A DNA stretch of 64,000 nt, taken from assembly GCA_930367205.1 (NCBI GenBank), contig OV884012.1, positions 37,277,520 through 37,341,519 of the forward strand, written 5' to 3'. This document shows positions 12,601 to 24,376 of the stretch, piece after piece; the stretch's first letter is position 1, and every line of letters starts with the position of its first letter. The notes beneath the pieces were generated by a model. That model saw nothing but the letters and a program-made list of their open reading frames with translations, made no database searches and was not told the DNA's origin. The position numbers and the translations under genes are program-made. The DNA is from Acanthosoma haemorrhoidale. Taxonomy: Eukaryota > Arthropoda > Insecta > Hemiptera > Acanthosomatidae.

Positions 12601-13296
12601 TTCGTTCTTTATTTTTCAAAATCAACCACAAAACTTCCAAATAAAATAAAAACTTTTCCTTAAATCTACTTTGTACAATCCTTACTAGCTTTTTTTTTTT
12701 TTTTTTTGTCCTTATAGCTAGTATCCCTTAATCTATATACAATATTTACACCTCCGTTAACTATACTAATATCTTACTACTATACTTAAGTACTTAAGTA
12801 CTATATTTACAAGGGGTGTGCATCCTAATCACTCTAGAAACTGAACCAGATGTGATCTCTCGCCGAATAATGCTAAATACTACCTTACCATGATTTTATT
12901 ATACCCAATAACCGGTAACAAACCCTCCAAATGTACTCCACATTGATTTTACTTTACGATTTCGGGTTCCCTTTAGACTGATTGCTGTAGGCTGAAGCGT
13001 CCCAGGCCATCTAGGGAAGAATAGTACACACAGTAAAGAATTAAATAGTAGTAATAATACTAATTAAATTAACTAGGGTAGTAATTCTATCGGGTGGAGG
13101 TATGCTATCTTCCCCCCACCACCCCTAGAAGGCCAACAGTCCCAGTACAACAAGCACTCGCCAATCATATGTTTCGCTGCTTAGCTACATCATTCCGTTT
13201 TGTTTGATTTTTTAGCTTTTGTAATAAAATTTTCTATTATTAAAACTCACAATTATTGTAATTAGCATTATAATGTACTTTCATTACATTAAAATA
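12601..13296. other. No recognised feature
   Basis: AT-rich sequence with a T run at 12692-12709 and a C-rich patch near 13110-13130. No open frame of note. Confidence 0.4.
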
Positions 13297-13562
13297 ACAT
13301 TATAACAACAAAAACTTTATTATGATAAAATTACAACCTGCCTCATTGGGCAATAAGTGATTGTGATAAATTATTTCATTCATACCATATTTACAATTTT
13401 CATTCACTCGCTCATTCAAGCAGTATTTACAAACAGCCCAGAGACCTCCCAAATACACATGGTTGTCACCCCCCTCGCATGCGAAAGAGGAAGCGGAGCC
13501 TTGTGAAGTCCCCCACGCTCCTCTGTCAGTCGCGTCACCGGATACGTAAATAGCATTATAGA
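13297..13562 (-). repeat. Family S interspersed repeat
   Basis: The reverse complement contains the segments shared by all long copies: GACGC..CTGAC..AGGAGCGTGGGGGACTT, CGCTTCCTCTTTCGCATGCGAG, ACAACCATGTG, AATGAGCGAGTGAATGAAAA, TTGCCCAATGAGGCAGGTTG, and the end TAATTTTATCATAATAAAG. It parallels the copies at 28403, 35138 and 43369. It has no coding frame. The AATAAA near the 3' end would serve as a polyadenylation signal. The family is unknown to me. Confidence 0.8.
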
Positions 13563-14860
13563 AGATAAAGTCTGAAGAACTAACTACTGACTGAAAAAAT
13601 TAATAAATTTGGTCTAAACATTAGGCCAGTAATTTGTTCACAAAACCCTTCTCCTTAAAACGATTTTCCAGGATCGCTCATACAATTTATAAATTCTTGT
13701 TACATCATGGGTTGGTTGAAATAATCCTCCACAAGATTTTATAACCAGAAGACTTTTTGACATATTTATTGGTGAATCACTAATTTCCTAGCACTCTTCC
13801 CAAGAAATTTAAGTTTAAAGTCCTTTTACTATAAATCCTGAAACAAAACAATAATATTGATTTTTAGTTGTACTCATTTAAATTACAAATTTTTAAATAA
13901 AAGTTGTAAATAAAATTACATAGTAAAGTTATAAAATAAATACATTCGACACCACGTCATTTTTGTCCGTGGTGTAACCTTCAGCACTCGCAGAAAATAT
14001 AAAGATAACGAAGTAAGTCAGCCAATAAGTGAGAAGGCAGTCAAGCTCAAATTAATCAAAATCAAGCAAATGAAAAAAAGTATAGTATTACCTAATCTAT
14101 AACTAAATAAACATTCTAAATAGTCTTGGCTTATTTTGTAAAACACCTCTAATAAATGAAAACAATACACAGATCAACTCTGAGAGAAGACTTGGCCCCT
14201 TAACAGCGGGGGAAGAAGAACATATTTACACTGTCATAGTGACCCCTATATTTAATTATATTCGCTTTACTCCATCTGCTATTGCATATAAACTCTTCTC
14301 CAGTAATGTCCTTTATTCGATTATTCTGGCATGTCATCTTTGGGTTTCTCTTTTGCTACGGGGATGTCCTGCCCCATGCGCATAACTCAAAAAAATAGTT
14401 ATGAACAATTTCATAATATTGCTAGCTACATAGGTAAGGTGCCATTTTTCTCCCTTTTGAATGAAACTGAGCGACCGCGAATGACTGAGCAACAAATCGG
14501 GGGCTTACAGGACTTCTGTTTGCACCTGTAACGATGAGCGGTATAAATGGCACAGCCTGTATCATCACTCTCGCCTGACTAACGTGCCTTCACAGAATGA
14601 TACAGGCCCAATTCATTAGTATTAAAGCTGATTATTGTCACTGATCCGATTAGCGCTAGGCTGGGGGCTTTGAACCACCGCATTATGTATGTGCCTTTCA
14701 CGAGCTCGTCTTTGGCAAATGCAGCAGGCTTTGAACTGCTCAGAAATCCACATTTCCACTAAAAAGCTTATGTTCTGTAGAATCAAAACATCTAATCGAC
14801 TACTAGAGACTATTATTGGGTATCATAAAAATATATATACACACTGAACAAGCATATATA
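13563..14860. other. No recognised feature
   Basis: AT-rich. The frame at 14331-14531 (66 codons) has no domain. Nothing else supportable. Confidence 0.4.
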
Positions 14861-14970
14861 CACAGGTGGTCTGAAAAGTTTCCGACCTCAATATGAATAT
14901 AATAATAAAATAAATAAAAGCTAGTGAAATAAAAGCTTTGTTAGGTTGGAAACTTTTCAGACCACCCTCG
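14861..14970. mobile_element. Complete 110 bp Tc1/mariner-type MITE
   Basis: The left end CACAGGTGGTCTGAAAAGTT and right end (reverse complement CGAGGGTGGTCTGAAAAGTT) match in 17 of 20 positions, and the match continues with TCC(G/A)ACCT, giving inverted ends of about 28 bases around a 50-base AT-rich core. Both sides are flanked by TATATA, so the target duplication is TA as in Tc1/mariner elements. There is no coding capacity. It would need a transposase supplied by a related full-length element, none of which is in the window. Confidence 0.85.
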
Positions 14971-16375
14971 TATATACGCACTAGAAAATAATTCTTAAGG
15001 CGATTATGGAACTTGAATCAGACAAAAGAAGAGAAAAGTTTAGAATTTAAAAAATTCTTAGGAAAGATTATGTGGAAAAACTTCCCCCTTCATAGAATAA
15101 ATATGATTTCAATCTGGACAATTATGTTTCTCGGTATCTTCAAGATTCATTATAAGCTAAATTGTTACTTCACTTATTATTTTCAAAATATTTCGAAAAA
15201 CAGACTGTGACATTACAATATTTTTGTATCTCAAAAAAAAACAATTGTGCAACATACTAATGTATTGGTCCAAATAAATAGTAGCGCGGAAATGACACGA
15301 TAATTCAACGTCTTAGCAACGGAATAGTTTACGTTCTTCACAGTAAGTATTTACCCGTTTTATCTTAGATCCAAACGAGATATAGCCACCGAGGATCTTT
15401 TAATATTTAGGGGCTCTAGGGACCAAACAGTTTTCCAAACCATGTTCACTTTTGTGATGGTCTAAAAGTTTCAAGTACCTAATCATAGAGGCCTAAGATC
15501 ATCATTATACACGAATTAAAAAGAAGTTTAATGTAGGATATTTCTCACATTTTCTCGTTATTAAAAAACCTAAAATCTGATATTTTCTGTACTAAAAAGT
15601 TTGCGAGCAAAAAATCAGCTTGATGACTTCGTTGCTTTACAAAAATAAATTTTTATGGAGATAGAAAGTAATTATTTCATCATATCGACAACCACAGTTC
15701 CAATTATATAGAAATTTGATAATAGCTATGATTGATTCATGATCGCCAACTTCTTTTGGAAAAATATACGTATATATTTGAAAGCTAACAAAGTCATACG
15801 ATTGTACATTCTTCGTGTATCTCCTAATTATTTGAGTAATAAATATTTATAACTGGTGACAAAAATTTATGTCCCATTTATTTTATTTCTGACAGCAATT
15901 GAAATCTTCATTCTATCACGGTTTAATTCCTTGCCTGCCTTTCTCCGTTCCAGTTCCATCAGTTTGTAATTAATTCCTTCTCTTAGAGGGGGGGGGGTAA
16001 ATTATTTTGTGGGTTGAGGGTAAATTGGACTACTCCTCTTCTCTTTTGAAATTAGTTTTTTTTTTTTAATACAAAAAGATCCCGAAACCAATCTCGGACA
16101 TTCGATATCACCAAACGTGCAGTCGTTCCCTTAAATATTTATTTGTTCATTTCATTCAGGCATAGGATACTTTGAACGGGAATTAGTACCCCATCCCCGA
16201 TCACCCTATATAACCCAGTTTACAACCTTTCCTCAAAAGAGGCGCCGTTCTATACTCAGAGCTAATTAATGTATTTTAAACTTTCTCAGTTTAAAATCTA
16301 TTAAAGTCCAACCGGCAGGCAGCATTTCGATTCCACTTTATGAGGTATTCCACATATATAGGGGTTTACTTACCC
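14971..16375. other. No recognised feature
   Basis: AT-rich sequence with a 10-base G run near 15988-15998 and a short T run at 16059. Open frame 15013-15210 (65 codons) shows no family signature. Confidence 0.4.
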
Positions 16376-16622
16376 GGGTCATTAAAATTACATATACAAC
16401 TATAAAAGGTTTCCAAACAAAATGTAATTTATTTCATACATCCTTCAAATGGGGGACTCCCCTTAGTGAAAGGCACTCATTAGCCCAAAATAATTTTCCT
16501 TTATTTTTCCCACATCCTATTTTATAAGTTTGAGAGCTAAAAAAAATGTAATTTATTTTGAAAAATAAATAATAAGGTTTGGAAACCTTTTATAGTTGTA
16601 TATGTAATTTTAATGACCCGAG
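16376..16622. repeat. 47 bp inverted repeat enclosing a LINE-A 3' end
   Basis: The left arm, from CCCGGGTCATTAAAATTACA at 16376 to GGTTTCCAAAC near 16419, is repeated inverted at about 16576-16620 with one obvious difference (CCCGGG versus CTCGGG on the reverse complement). The spacer holds a LINE-A 3' end. Such near-identical arms could be MITE termini, or a unique segment duplicated and inverted during a retroposition or repair event. Confidence 0.75.
16440..16547 (+). mobile_element. LINE-A 3' UTR fragment with A-tail
   Basis: CATCCTTCAAATGGGGGACT and the following CCCCTTAGTGAAAGGCACTC repeat sequence 62415-62460 of the full LINE-A. The end ATAAGTTTGAGAGCTAAAAA reproduces its 3' terminus. 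It is a 5'-truncated copy carrying 10 extra bases relative to 62475. Confidence 0.8.
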
Positions 16623-16631
16623 TAAATAAAA

Positions 16632-17265
16632 CCAGGCTATATCCCTTAGGCTGAAACTGTTGATATATAAGAGCGTCCTGAGCCAAGCGTACTGTTTGGG
16701 ACTCTGCTTTTTCGATTTTTCCACACCAGCACCTTAACAAGACTCCAGCACTTCCAGAACAACATCCTGCGCACGGCACTATGGCATACCCCTCTTCGTT
16801 AAATAAAGGCTCCCGACATCCACGAAAAGTTCTAGGTCCCCACCATCACCGAAGCCATCAGAAGAAAACACATCAAGTTCTTCGATTCGATGAAACACTG
16901 CCAAAACCCTCTATTCCGTAATCTGCAAGATGGCAACTCGCTAGGTCTGGGAAAGCAGACCAAATGGTGGACATTACGGTCCTTGGCCAACTAACCAGCC
17001 CCTAACGGGCACCCACCACTGCTATCAAACTGAATGAGCCTGCACTACATACCTAGACAGACTCTAGGCTCAGCCATCAGTGGACTCTCACTACTGTACC
17101 TTGACATTTACACCTCTATCGAGATCTCCCACACTCCTTTATTCTTTCACCCAACTTTAAATTGGTCCTCCTAGTAAAAGGGTCAGTTTGCCCCTAATAG
17201 ATTTTCCTTTATTTTTACCTTATCCGACATTTTCAAAGTTTGAGGCTGAGAAAATAAAATGTAAT
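16632..17265 (+). pseudogene. LINE-C (Jockey-like) reverse transcriptase C-terminus, broken
   Basis: Translation from about 16635 gives ISLRLKLLIYKSVLS, equivalent to the LINE-C copy at 10945-11605 and to LINE-A residues 440-455. Frame changes and stops follow. Recognisable nucleotide runs include CACCATCACCGAAGCCATCA, AAGTTCTTCGATTCGATGAA and CAGACCAAATGGTGGACAT. The last two code the KFFDSM and ADQMVDI segments of the family. The 3' UTR ends near 17262 with TTCAAAGTTTGAGGCTGAG and an A-rich run. This is a dead fragment of roughly 630 bases. Confidence 0.78.
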
Positions 17266-18881
17266 TTATTAGCATATGTATCTAAAAAAGATATATACCA
17301 TTTGAAATATGGGCATAATTAATATGAAAAGAAAACAATAGAGACTATGTTAATGTAAGTAATCATTTATTTTTCTCTGTACTTCACTGTAGTAACTTTT
17401 TCATTCATATTTCCTTTCATATTGGTGTGATAAACTGTACACCATCTTCGCTGTGCTTCCCATCATTTCATTAGATAAAAGAGAAAGATCTGTCTGAAAA
17501 AAATGTTTACAACATATCTATATCATCTGCATTAAATGTATTTTCTGGAGAGTATTCCTTTAGTATTGCTGGTAAGAGGAACAGAGACATACTGTTGAAT
17601 AATTAAATTGAATATTAAATTAGTTTATCTATTTACTTGTTTTCCAAGAAAATTCCTTATGGTGCGTATAGTATAGTATCAAGCACGGGACGTTCAAGTA
17701 CCAATATACTCATGTATTAGCATCTTATTAACTTTTTATTCGTTTTAATTTAACCATGTAATGTTAATCAAACATATTTAGAAATATATGATATCGTCGT
17801 ATTCGGAGACGAACAGGATAGCCCATAATATTTAAAGAGATTACTCTACTGCAGTTTCCATCCCGTGCCGACCCTGGATGTCTTTTAATCTATTAACATC
17901 TTTATAGTTAAGTACTTGTTTATTAACACCACATCAAATGAAACTGAGTAGACAGTGTGTCAAACAATGGTTGATATCCCCCTGTCTAGTGACGACCTTT
18001 TGTCTAAGCTCTCTTTAAACTGTAAGCCAGCAAAAAATTAAAACTCACGAATCAGCACTTTCTTTACAGCAGACTTTCGTGCGGTTTTAAAAACGGTGCA
18101 TTTTCACAGAATCTGTTGTGCGACAACGTATCACTGGTAAATGTATTTAGATACCTTTTGTAATATTTACACTTATTATTTCACTAATAGACAACACTGA
18201 ACAATGAACAAGGCCATTTCCCGGTGTCGACATTAACTTACAATATAAGTCTGCGATAATATAAGTCAATATAAGTCTGGCGAGGGTGCTCAAATGTTGG
18301 AGCTGAGATAAAATGGAAAAAGATACCACACACACCGTCGATCGGTATTAAAGCATGGCTTGAAATTAGACTCCAATATAACCCTTGAATACCTCCATTG
18401 TATTCACTGTATAACTCTTTACCGTTGGCATAGTATCGCCAGCTTTGTCATTTATCACAGCTGCAGCGCAAAGGTACCTACGTAGAGCAATGAGAATAAA
18501 AAACCATTAATGGATCTCTGGTACATTAGATTTTTTTTAACACCATCTACATATAATAGTAATTGTGTGACAATTGCGAATTTTCGAAGCGTAACAGTTA
18601 GATGTCTACTATTAGGACGACATTGAATTTTACTGGGAAATTTAATATAGCGTTGTCTGATGACATGTTTCTGCATGACATTGTTTCAAGTTCTGGTAGA
18701 AAGGTACAAAGCTTAGTAATATAGAGGATGTGGCTTATAAACTTTGTATATTTGATTTTAAAGCCTAGTCCACTTTCCCCCTTTATAATTATTATAATAT
18801 TACCCTATTCTAAATATTGGCTTTATTATTCGATTGTTAACGATTGCAATTTTTAGGAGTCGAAACGTATCGTTTAATTAT
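17266..18881. other. No recognised feature
   Basis: AT-rich. Minus-strand frames at 18147-18335 and 18455-18676 are short with no motif. Nothing supportable. Confidence 0.4.
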
Positions 18882-19355
18882 TCAGGGACTGTTATATATC
18901 TTATGCTCAGTATAACGTAAATTTACCTTCAGTATATTTACATCCTTGTTTATTTTCAACTCCCCCCCCCCATTCATCACTGCTGTTTCTAACGAGCTGA
19001 GTAAGTGTATTTGAATGCAGGAAACACGAGGCAAGCTGAATGGCCTTTGGTAAATACAAGAGGGAACCAGGTCTGTATAAAGCATTAATAAAGAGCTGTA
19101 AGCCAATGCAGACTGGTAAATAATGGACTGTGGAAGGGCTGACTTGGAACAATGGCTGGTCGGCCGAAGGTTAGCCTCTGCTTCATCATTGTTAGCCCCT
19201 GCTCTATCGATCTGGATCAGCTTTCGGAAGATTTGATCGTGTGCCAAGGAGCCCTCCGGGTTAGTATTTAATACGGGTGAGTTCCTCGCAAGTCTAATCC
19301 TTTGAGGGTAACAGGTTGACTGGCAGGAATCAAAGAAAGCTTCTCCCGAACCCAA
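18882..19355 (-). CDS. Unassigned 157-codon open frame
   Basis: This is the longest frame outside a recognised transposable element. The predicted peptide starts MGSGEAFFDSCQS and has no repeats, signal peptide, membrane segment or motif that I recognise. Its 5' half (19150-19355) is clearly less AT-rich than the flanks; the 3' half includes an AT-rich end and an overlapping 81-codon frame in another register. It could be part of an exon, a decayed element or chance. I do not assign a function and doubt that it is a real gene. Confidence 0.15.
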   Translation of the reverse strand: MGSGEAFFDSCQSTCYPQRIRLARNSPVLNTNPEGSLAHDQIFRKLIQIDRAGANNDEAEANLRPTSHCSKSALPQSIIYQSALAYSSLLMLYTDLVPSCIYQRPFSLPRVSCIQIHLLSSLETAVMNGGGELKINKDVNILKVNLRYTEHKIYNSP

Positions 19356-21509
19356 CTACCCCAGGGCCTATAAATCAAGTCTGCCACCCTGGGAAACAAA
19401 CCAAAAAGATGTATACTACCTCAATTTCAATCATACACCAAACTTTTCGTATTTATAGACAGATCAGGTATCTATTATATTAATGCTTATCTATTAGTCT
19501 ATTATCTGCATTAGTAATAAAATATGAAATAGTTAACGAGAATAAAAATCACGAAAAGCATTTTCCCTTGTTTGATACATTCTGTTTTTATCCCTACTCA
19601 AATTATCTACGATCAATTAAACAGTTAATTGTGTACAATTTTCATAAGGGTAAAACTTCAATACACTAAAACTTCAAAACACTCTTATCTATAACAATTT
19701 CCTGGATATAACTCTATTTTTCCTGGACCCCGGATCCCAATGGTGAATTTTCCAATGAAAGTTTATTCGTTGTAACGCTCCGATTTCCCGTTTATACCGC
19801 TCTGAAGGATGGATTAAACACCTTTTTTTAACGACTTTTTCAGTTTTTAAAGAAGGCATTAGATATTATGTCAAAATTAAATATAATTTGTGTAAATAAA
19901 ATTGAGCTAAGTGTTAAATTAAATTAAACCCGAGAAAGAAACAACACGGTGGAGGATCTAATCGATTCTAAAAGATAATTCTTATGAATTTTCTCTCTCC
20001 TTTTCAAAAGTCTTTACAAATTCAATTAACTTCAATTTACCTTTCAGTATTTTATCTACTTCGGTACTATCAACATCGTATAAAACGTCGCGAAAATCAT
20101 TTTCAATAAAAGAAAACAATGAATGAAAAATGAAAATAAAAGAGTTTTATCGGTCTATATTGACTCAATATTTCACTGCATCCAAGAAGATAAGTCCTTC
20201 ATCTTAACGTACGGTATGAAAAATAAATAAGCGAAGTTTTTTCAGCCCATAAAGGAACCAGCCGTTTAAAAAAATTCAATCCTCGAAACATGAAGACCTG
20301 GAAACCACTTCAAAAAATTGGTCCATTCAGGCCAGGACTTAAACATCCCAAAAAGTGGCCCAATTTTGGAAGAACCGGGCCCGGCAAGCCCTGGATCACA
20401 GATTTTACCACTTCAACTGAGTCACTTGATAGGTTTAAGGCACTACAGCATTTATTAAATTTGTGGTGAGTAAAATTCAGTTAATTTTGTCTCATTAAAC
20501 AATAAAATTTCAACAATTTTGGTTGTTTTTCAAACTGAACCTTTTCGGGGAATTCGTTTGCACGAATTTGACAGAAACTGACAATAAAGAGCCCTAGAGC
20601 AATTAAAGACAATTTGTACATTATTTGTATGCAATACAGAAGTGGTAGACGGAACTTTCAAAAATATCAATCAATTAGAAAACACGGTTATAAAAAAAAA
20701 AAAGCTTAGTTTTGCTAAACAAAAAATAATAGACGAATATTTTAAGAATATTTTAGGCCACCTAATAAATAAAATAAGATATTAAATTATTTGTAAAATA
20801 GTCCTGTTCATATAAAGTGTATATATATATTAAAACCTACCTCATTTTTTACCATCTCTCTTTTTACTTTATTTGATCAATTTAACTTAAGTAACTTGGC
20901 AGGTCCGTCATGAGATCTTTAATTAAAATTGTTTTATGTCTTTGACATAGGAATTTATCCCGATTGAATCGCCCGATCTCAAGGCTAATGTTGCGGTTAT
21001 TAATAAATTGAGAAACTAGGAATTGTGAAATATATTCAAATGAAATGGTTATGACAAATAATTATAATTAAACATAGAGTATTGACAAAATGTATAAAAA
21101 AATATTCAAATCCTTTTAAATTATCACAGTTACTACTAATTACAAAACATGAATTTGAGCTCATTTTTTATGAATGGATCCATAATAAGAAACAATATTG
21201 ATAACACCTACAACTTATCCACCCATCTGTCTCGACACACCTTGGCATTCAATAAACATTGAACTTCTTTTCTTTTCTTCTCTCAGTTCAATGGATAATC
21301 TTCTTGTAATTCAACCAACGTTACTTTCTACTCAATAGTATGGCAACCACCAATTAGGGAGCTTGCCGGCTGCGTTCTTCTCGACGGCTCGGTCTAAGAT
21401 TGCTCTTTTCAGCTCATCCCCACTCCTAGGAGTATTAGGGGAAATGACCCTTACCATATGTGAGGGTTCATGATCTTTATTCTCAAATATCATGAATGTT
21501 ACAATATAT
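19356..21509. other. No gene; possible old DNA-transposon end near 19620-19800
   Basis: The stretch with repeated ATAAC/TAACG words around TTTCCTGGATATAACTC and GTTTATTCGTTGTAACGCTC loosely resembles the ends of pogo/Tigger elements, but no partner end was found. The remainder is AT-rich and unassigned. Confidence 0.25.
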
Positions 21510-21735
21510 ATATCAAAAAGGTGAGCCCCATCACCTTTATTAGTCAGTTTAGTCTAGTCACGTATAATGTATATCATTATGCTTGTTTATTCAATTATGT
21601 AATTTCTATAAAATAACAAAACCTGTATATAATGTAGTGATGCTACAGGAAATACAAAATAATTTGTGAATAGATTCACCTGAGGATCTATAATTATATA
21701 TAATTATCTGTAAATTTAAAATAGCCCCTTTAAGA
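21510..21735 (+). mobile_element. LINE-B 3' UTR insertion with A-tail
   Basis: From TCAAAAAGGTGAGCCCCATC to ATAGCCCCTTTAAG plus 12-13 A, this copy matches the LINE-B 3' UTR at 1255-1530 and the inverse of 32960-33150. It starts inside the UTR, so it is strongly 5'-truncated. ATATATAT sequences on both sides may be a target duplication but are too simple to be sure. Confidence 0.8.
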
Positions 21736-22799
21736 AAAAAAAAAAATATATATATATATCCGGCTAAGTTAATTCGACATTTGTCTATCTATTTACGTAC
21801 TATGTATGTACATACTAAATATTTTCCATTTTTAGCCGTTCTATTTTTTCCCGGTAATTCCTTTCCTTTTCTATATAGCTACAGCGATATTTTTCTTCAA
21901 TCCACAGAAGAGCATTATAACGAAATATTACTGTAAATGGAACTATGGACCTAGAAAGTGAACTAACACTTTCGAAATTAATCTCATTTCGGATCACAGC
22001 TTCCTAGTCAATTTCTCAAAACGTTATTATTCCTTGTTGGTTTATTGCCGGCAAAAAAGTGCTAACGTTTATCATTCTCAAAAAAACTCTTGTATAGTTG
22101 AAAAAAAAGCAAAATTACATGCATACATTAAATACATTGTATTATGAATGTGAGAACTAGGCCCAAAGCACCCCTTATTATATTATAATAATATTAAAGC
22201 ATTAAACACTAATATTTTCAGATCTTTTAATTTGTAAATAAACAATCTAAAAACCAAATTTACAATGAATAATTTGAATTTAGCTAAAACTGAAAAATCT
22301 ATGATATCAACTAAAATTCTCTGGGGTATAACTTAATGTATCCACTAATACATACTAATTATTAATTATTATATTGCATCAAATAATAAAGTAATGTATA
22401 CCACACTGCTGACCACTGACACAAGCATATTTCAGCTCACCATTATCTGGGATAACGTGTGTGACTACTGAGAAGAAGAACAACGATGCTCAAGCAATTA
22501 AATAATTAATGCACGAAGAAATTATTATACTTCACTTCACTCCAGCTATGTAGAAGAAAACACTGCTTCTTTGGCATGTGTTTGGGACTGAAAGGGTTTG
22601 CCTGGGCCGGCTCTAAATAGGTTTCTCATTCCCTTTGAAGCCACCCAAAACCGCATCAGTACCTAACTCCGTCATTGTGTTACTCAGTTTAATCAGCTAT
22701 GTAACCAAAAAAGGGTATACATTTCCCTTACGCGTTACTTGCAAAAACCTTAGTAGTACATTCACACAGAGAGAAATTCATGTTAACAATTTTTAGGGT
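21736..22799. other. No recognised feature
   Basis: A short TA run at 21748-21760 follows the LINE-B tail. The rest is AT-rich with no domain-bearing frame. Confidence 0.4.
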
Positions 22800-22960
22800 T
22801 TTGTTGGGTTTTTTTAAAAATTAAAAACCCAGGACTTTAGTGAAACAAGATTTTTGACTTCTCATTAGACTATATTGCTGGTTGAACTAACCTGTTTAAG
22901 CTATCATCTTCAGGGGCTGAACATGGGTAGATATGACAAGAAGCAATACTATTATCTAAA
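22800..22960 (-). mobile_element. Possible Penelope-like terminal fragment
   Basis: On the minus strand the sequence CCCCTGAAGATGATAGCTT resembles the CTGAAGATGACAGCTTAG start of the hammerhead-like motif in the Penelope-like copies at 29113 and 31895. It is followed by ACAGG..CAACCAGCAATATAG. No coding part is recognisable and the limits are approximate. Confidence 0.35.
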
Positions 22961-23545
22961 TATTTATAAATATGAGTGCATTTTCCTCATTAACAATCAC
23001 TAAAAAGTAGTTATAAGTCTAAAATGTTAACATAAATAAATACATTTATCCAACAGTGGATTACATTTTGAAACCTTAACATTACAATTTTGATTTACAG
23101 ACATTTTCTATGAGTATTCCACATGCGACTCCATAAGATCTTAGAAGGTGTGCCCTGACAGTGCACTATGTTCAGGAGAACAGGAACAGGGTAGGTTTAT
23201 AGGTAGTTTATGTGGTCTTGGAATGACTACGAATTGACACTCGGTATCTAATGGTAGGCGAAAACCGTCCTGATCCCAAAAGCGAGTGTGAACCGGCGAG
23301 AGGCAGACTGGATTGCCGTGGGAGACGCTACTAGGTAAAGTTTATAGGGCCACGGCAACCGTCGTCCGCGATGGAGAGACTACCAAGGAGGTCCTAGTTT
23401 TAGCGAGACGAAGGCAGAGATTCTCACTAGGAAGGTGTGGGGTCTGACAACGCCGGACTAAAACATAGCGAGGATAGAGAGAGAGAGGTGCAGAGGTAGT
23501 TGAATGAGAAGGTCATGGTTTGAGTAGAGCAGCAAGCGCCAGTGC

Positions 23546-23550
<5 letters not shown>
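22961..23550. other. Unassigned, GC-balanced stretch
   Basis: From about 23120 the composition becomes GC-balanced and continues on both sides of the GA microsatellite to 23760. A TATATA-containing run (GGTTATATAGGC) lies at 23661-23672. This might be an LTR or a promoter region, but I found no repeated partner in the window. Confidence 0.25.

Positions 23551-23608
<58 letters not shown>
23551..23608. repeat. (GA)29 microsatellite
   Basis: A pure GA dinucleotide run of 58 bases. It creates artificial RE-rich and SL-rich frames on the two strands, which should not be called genes. Confidence 0.97.
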
Positions 23609-23612
<4 letters not shown>

Positions 23613-24332
23613 GTTCCAAGTGCCGGTTCTGTACGTTATGGCGTCTGCCCCAAGACGGTCGGTTATATAGGCAGGCCAGCCGTGGTGGGGGGGTTTCCCT
23701 ACCTGTGGCTGTTTCCGCCACCACCAGCTTCCCTCTCTCCTACTGACGCCTTAAGTTAATTATTACAATATGGAAACATAAGTAAATATTTTCTGGACCG
23801 AGAAGAGGTTGACGCAACAGTGGTTAACCACAATACGTGGCCATTATTATCCATTGTTATAATTGTATTACAATACAAACAACAATACCAAACCTAAATC
23901 AGGCATGATTCTGGCTAAATAGTTGACAAAGGAGTGGCTACGAGGTGCACAGTTTGCCCCGGGGCCAAGCTTTGGCTAATTGGAAACCAGCTCGTTTAAA
24001 GGCCATTATTACTGTGTACATTTGAGGTTCAGTGGCGAATGACCCAGCCAAGTGAAGGCTCACGGGTAGCTCAGAGTGGCTTAGGGCTCACTCACTAACT
24101 ACCGTTGGGCTGGAGCTTCATTATCTGATAATGGTTCGACCAAATGGAATCGTACAAAGCAGGTCGCAGTTGGCCAATATGTTAGGTAATAGGTGGACAT
24201 TATTAATACACAATACTCCCCAATGCCGATGAATATGAATAAGGATTTATATGGATTTTAAAACAACTATAAGATTAACCTCTTTCATGGGATAATTAAT
24301 GTCTAATTATAAAATTTAAATCATATCTTTTT
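23609..24332. other. Unassigned; tRNA-like boxes near 24065-24142
   Basis: GGGTAGCTCAGAGTGG resembles a pol III A box and ATGGTTCGACC, about 65 bases later, resembles a B box. The intervening sequence does not fold into an obvious cloverleaf, so at most this is a tRNA-derived SINE head. No coding frame. Confidence 0.2.
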
Positions 24333-24376
24333 TTTTTCCCCATAGCTCTCAAACTTATAAAAATGGGATGTTTTTG
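24333..24376 (-). mobile_element. LINE-A-type 3' tail fragment
   Basis: On the minus strand, CATCCCATTTTTATAAGTTT continues as GAGAGCTATGGGG plus an A run, matching the LINE-A terminus. It lies directly against the tail of the next element, so two retroposon 3' ends sit head to tail. Confidence 0.6.

Noticed and set aside
23458..23759. Two overlapping frames on opposite strands, RE-rich and SL-rich
   Set aside because: They are produced by the (GA)29 microsatellite at 23551-23608, which is open in several frames on both strands.
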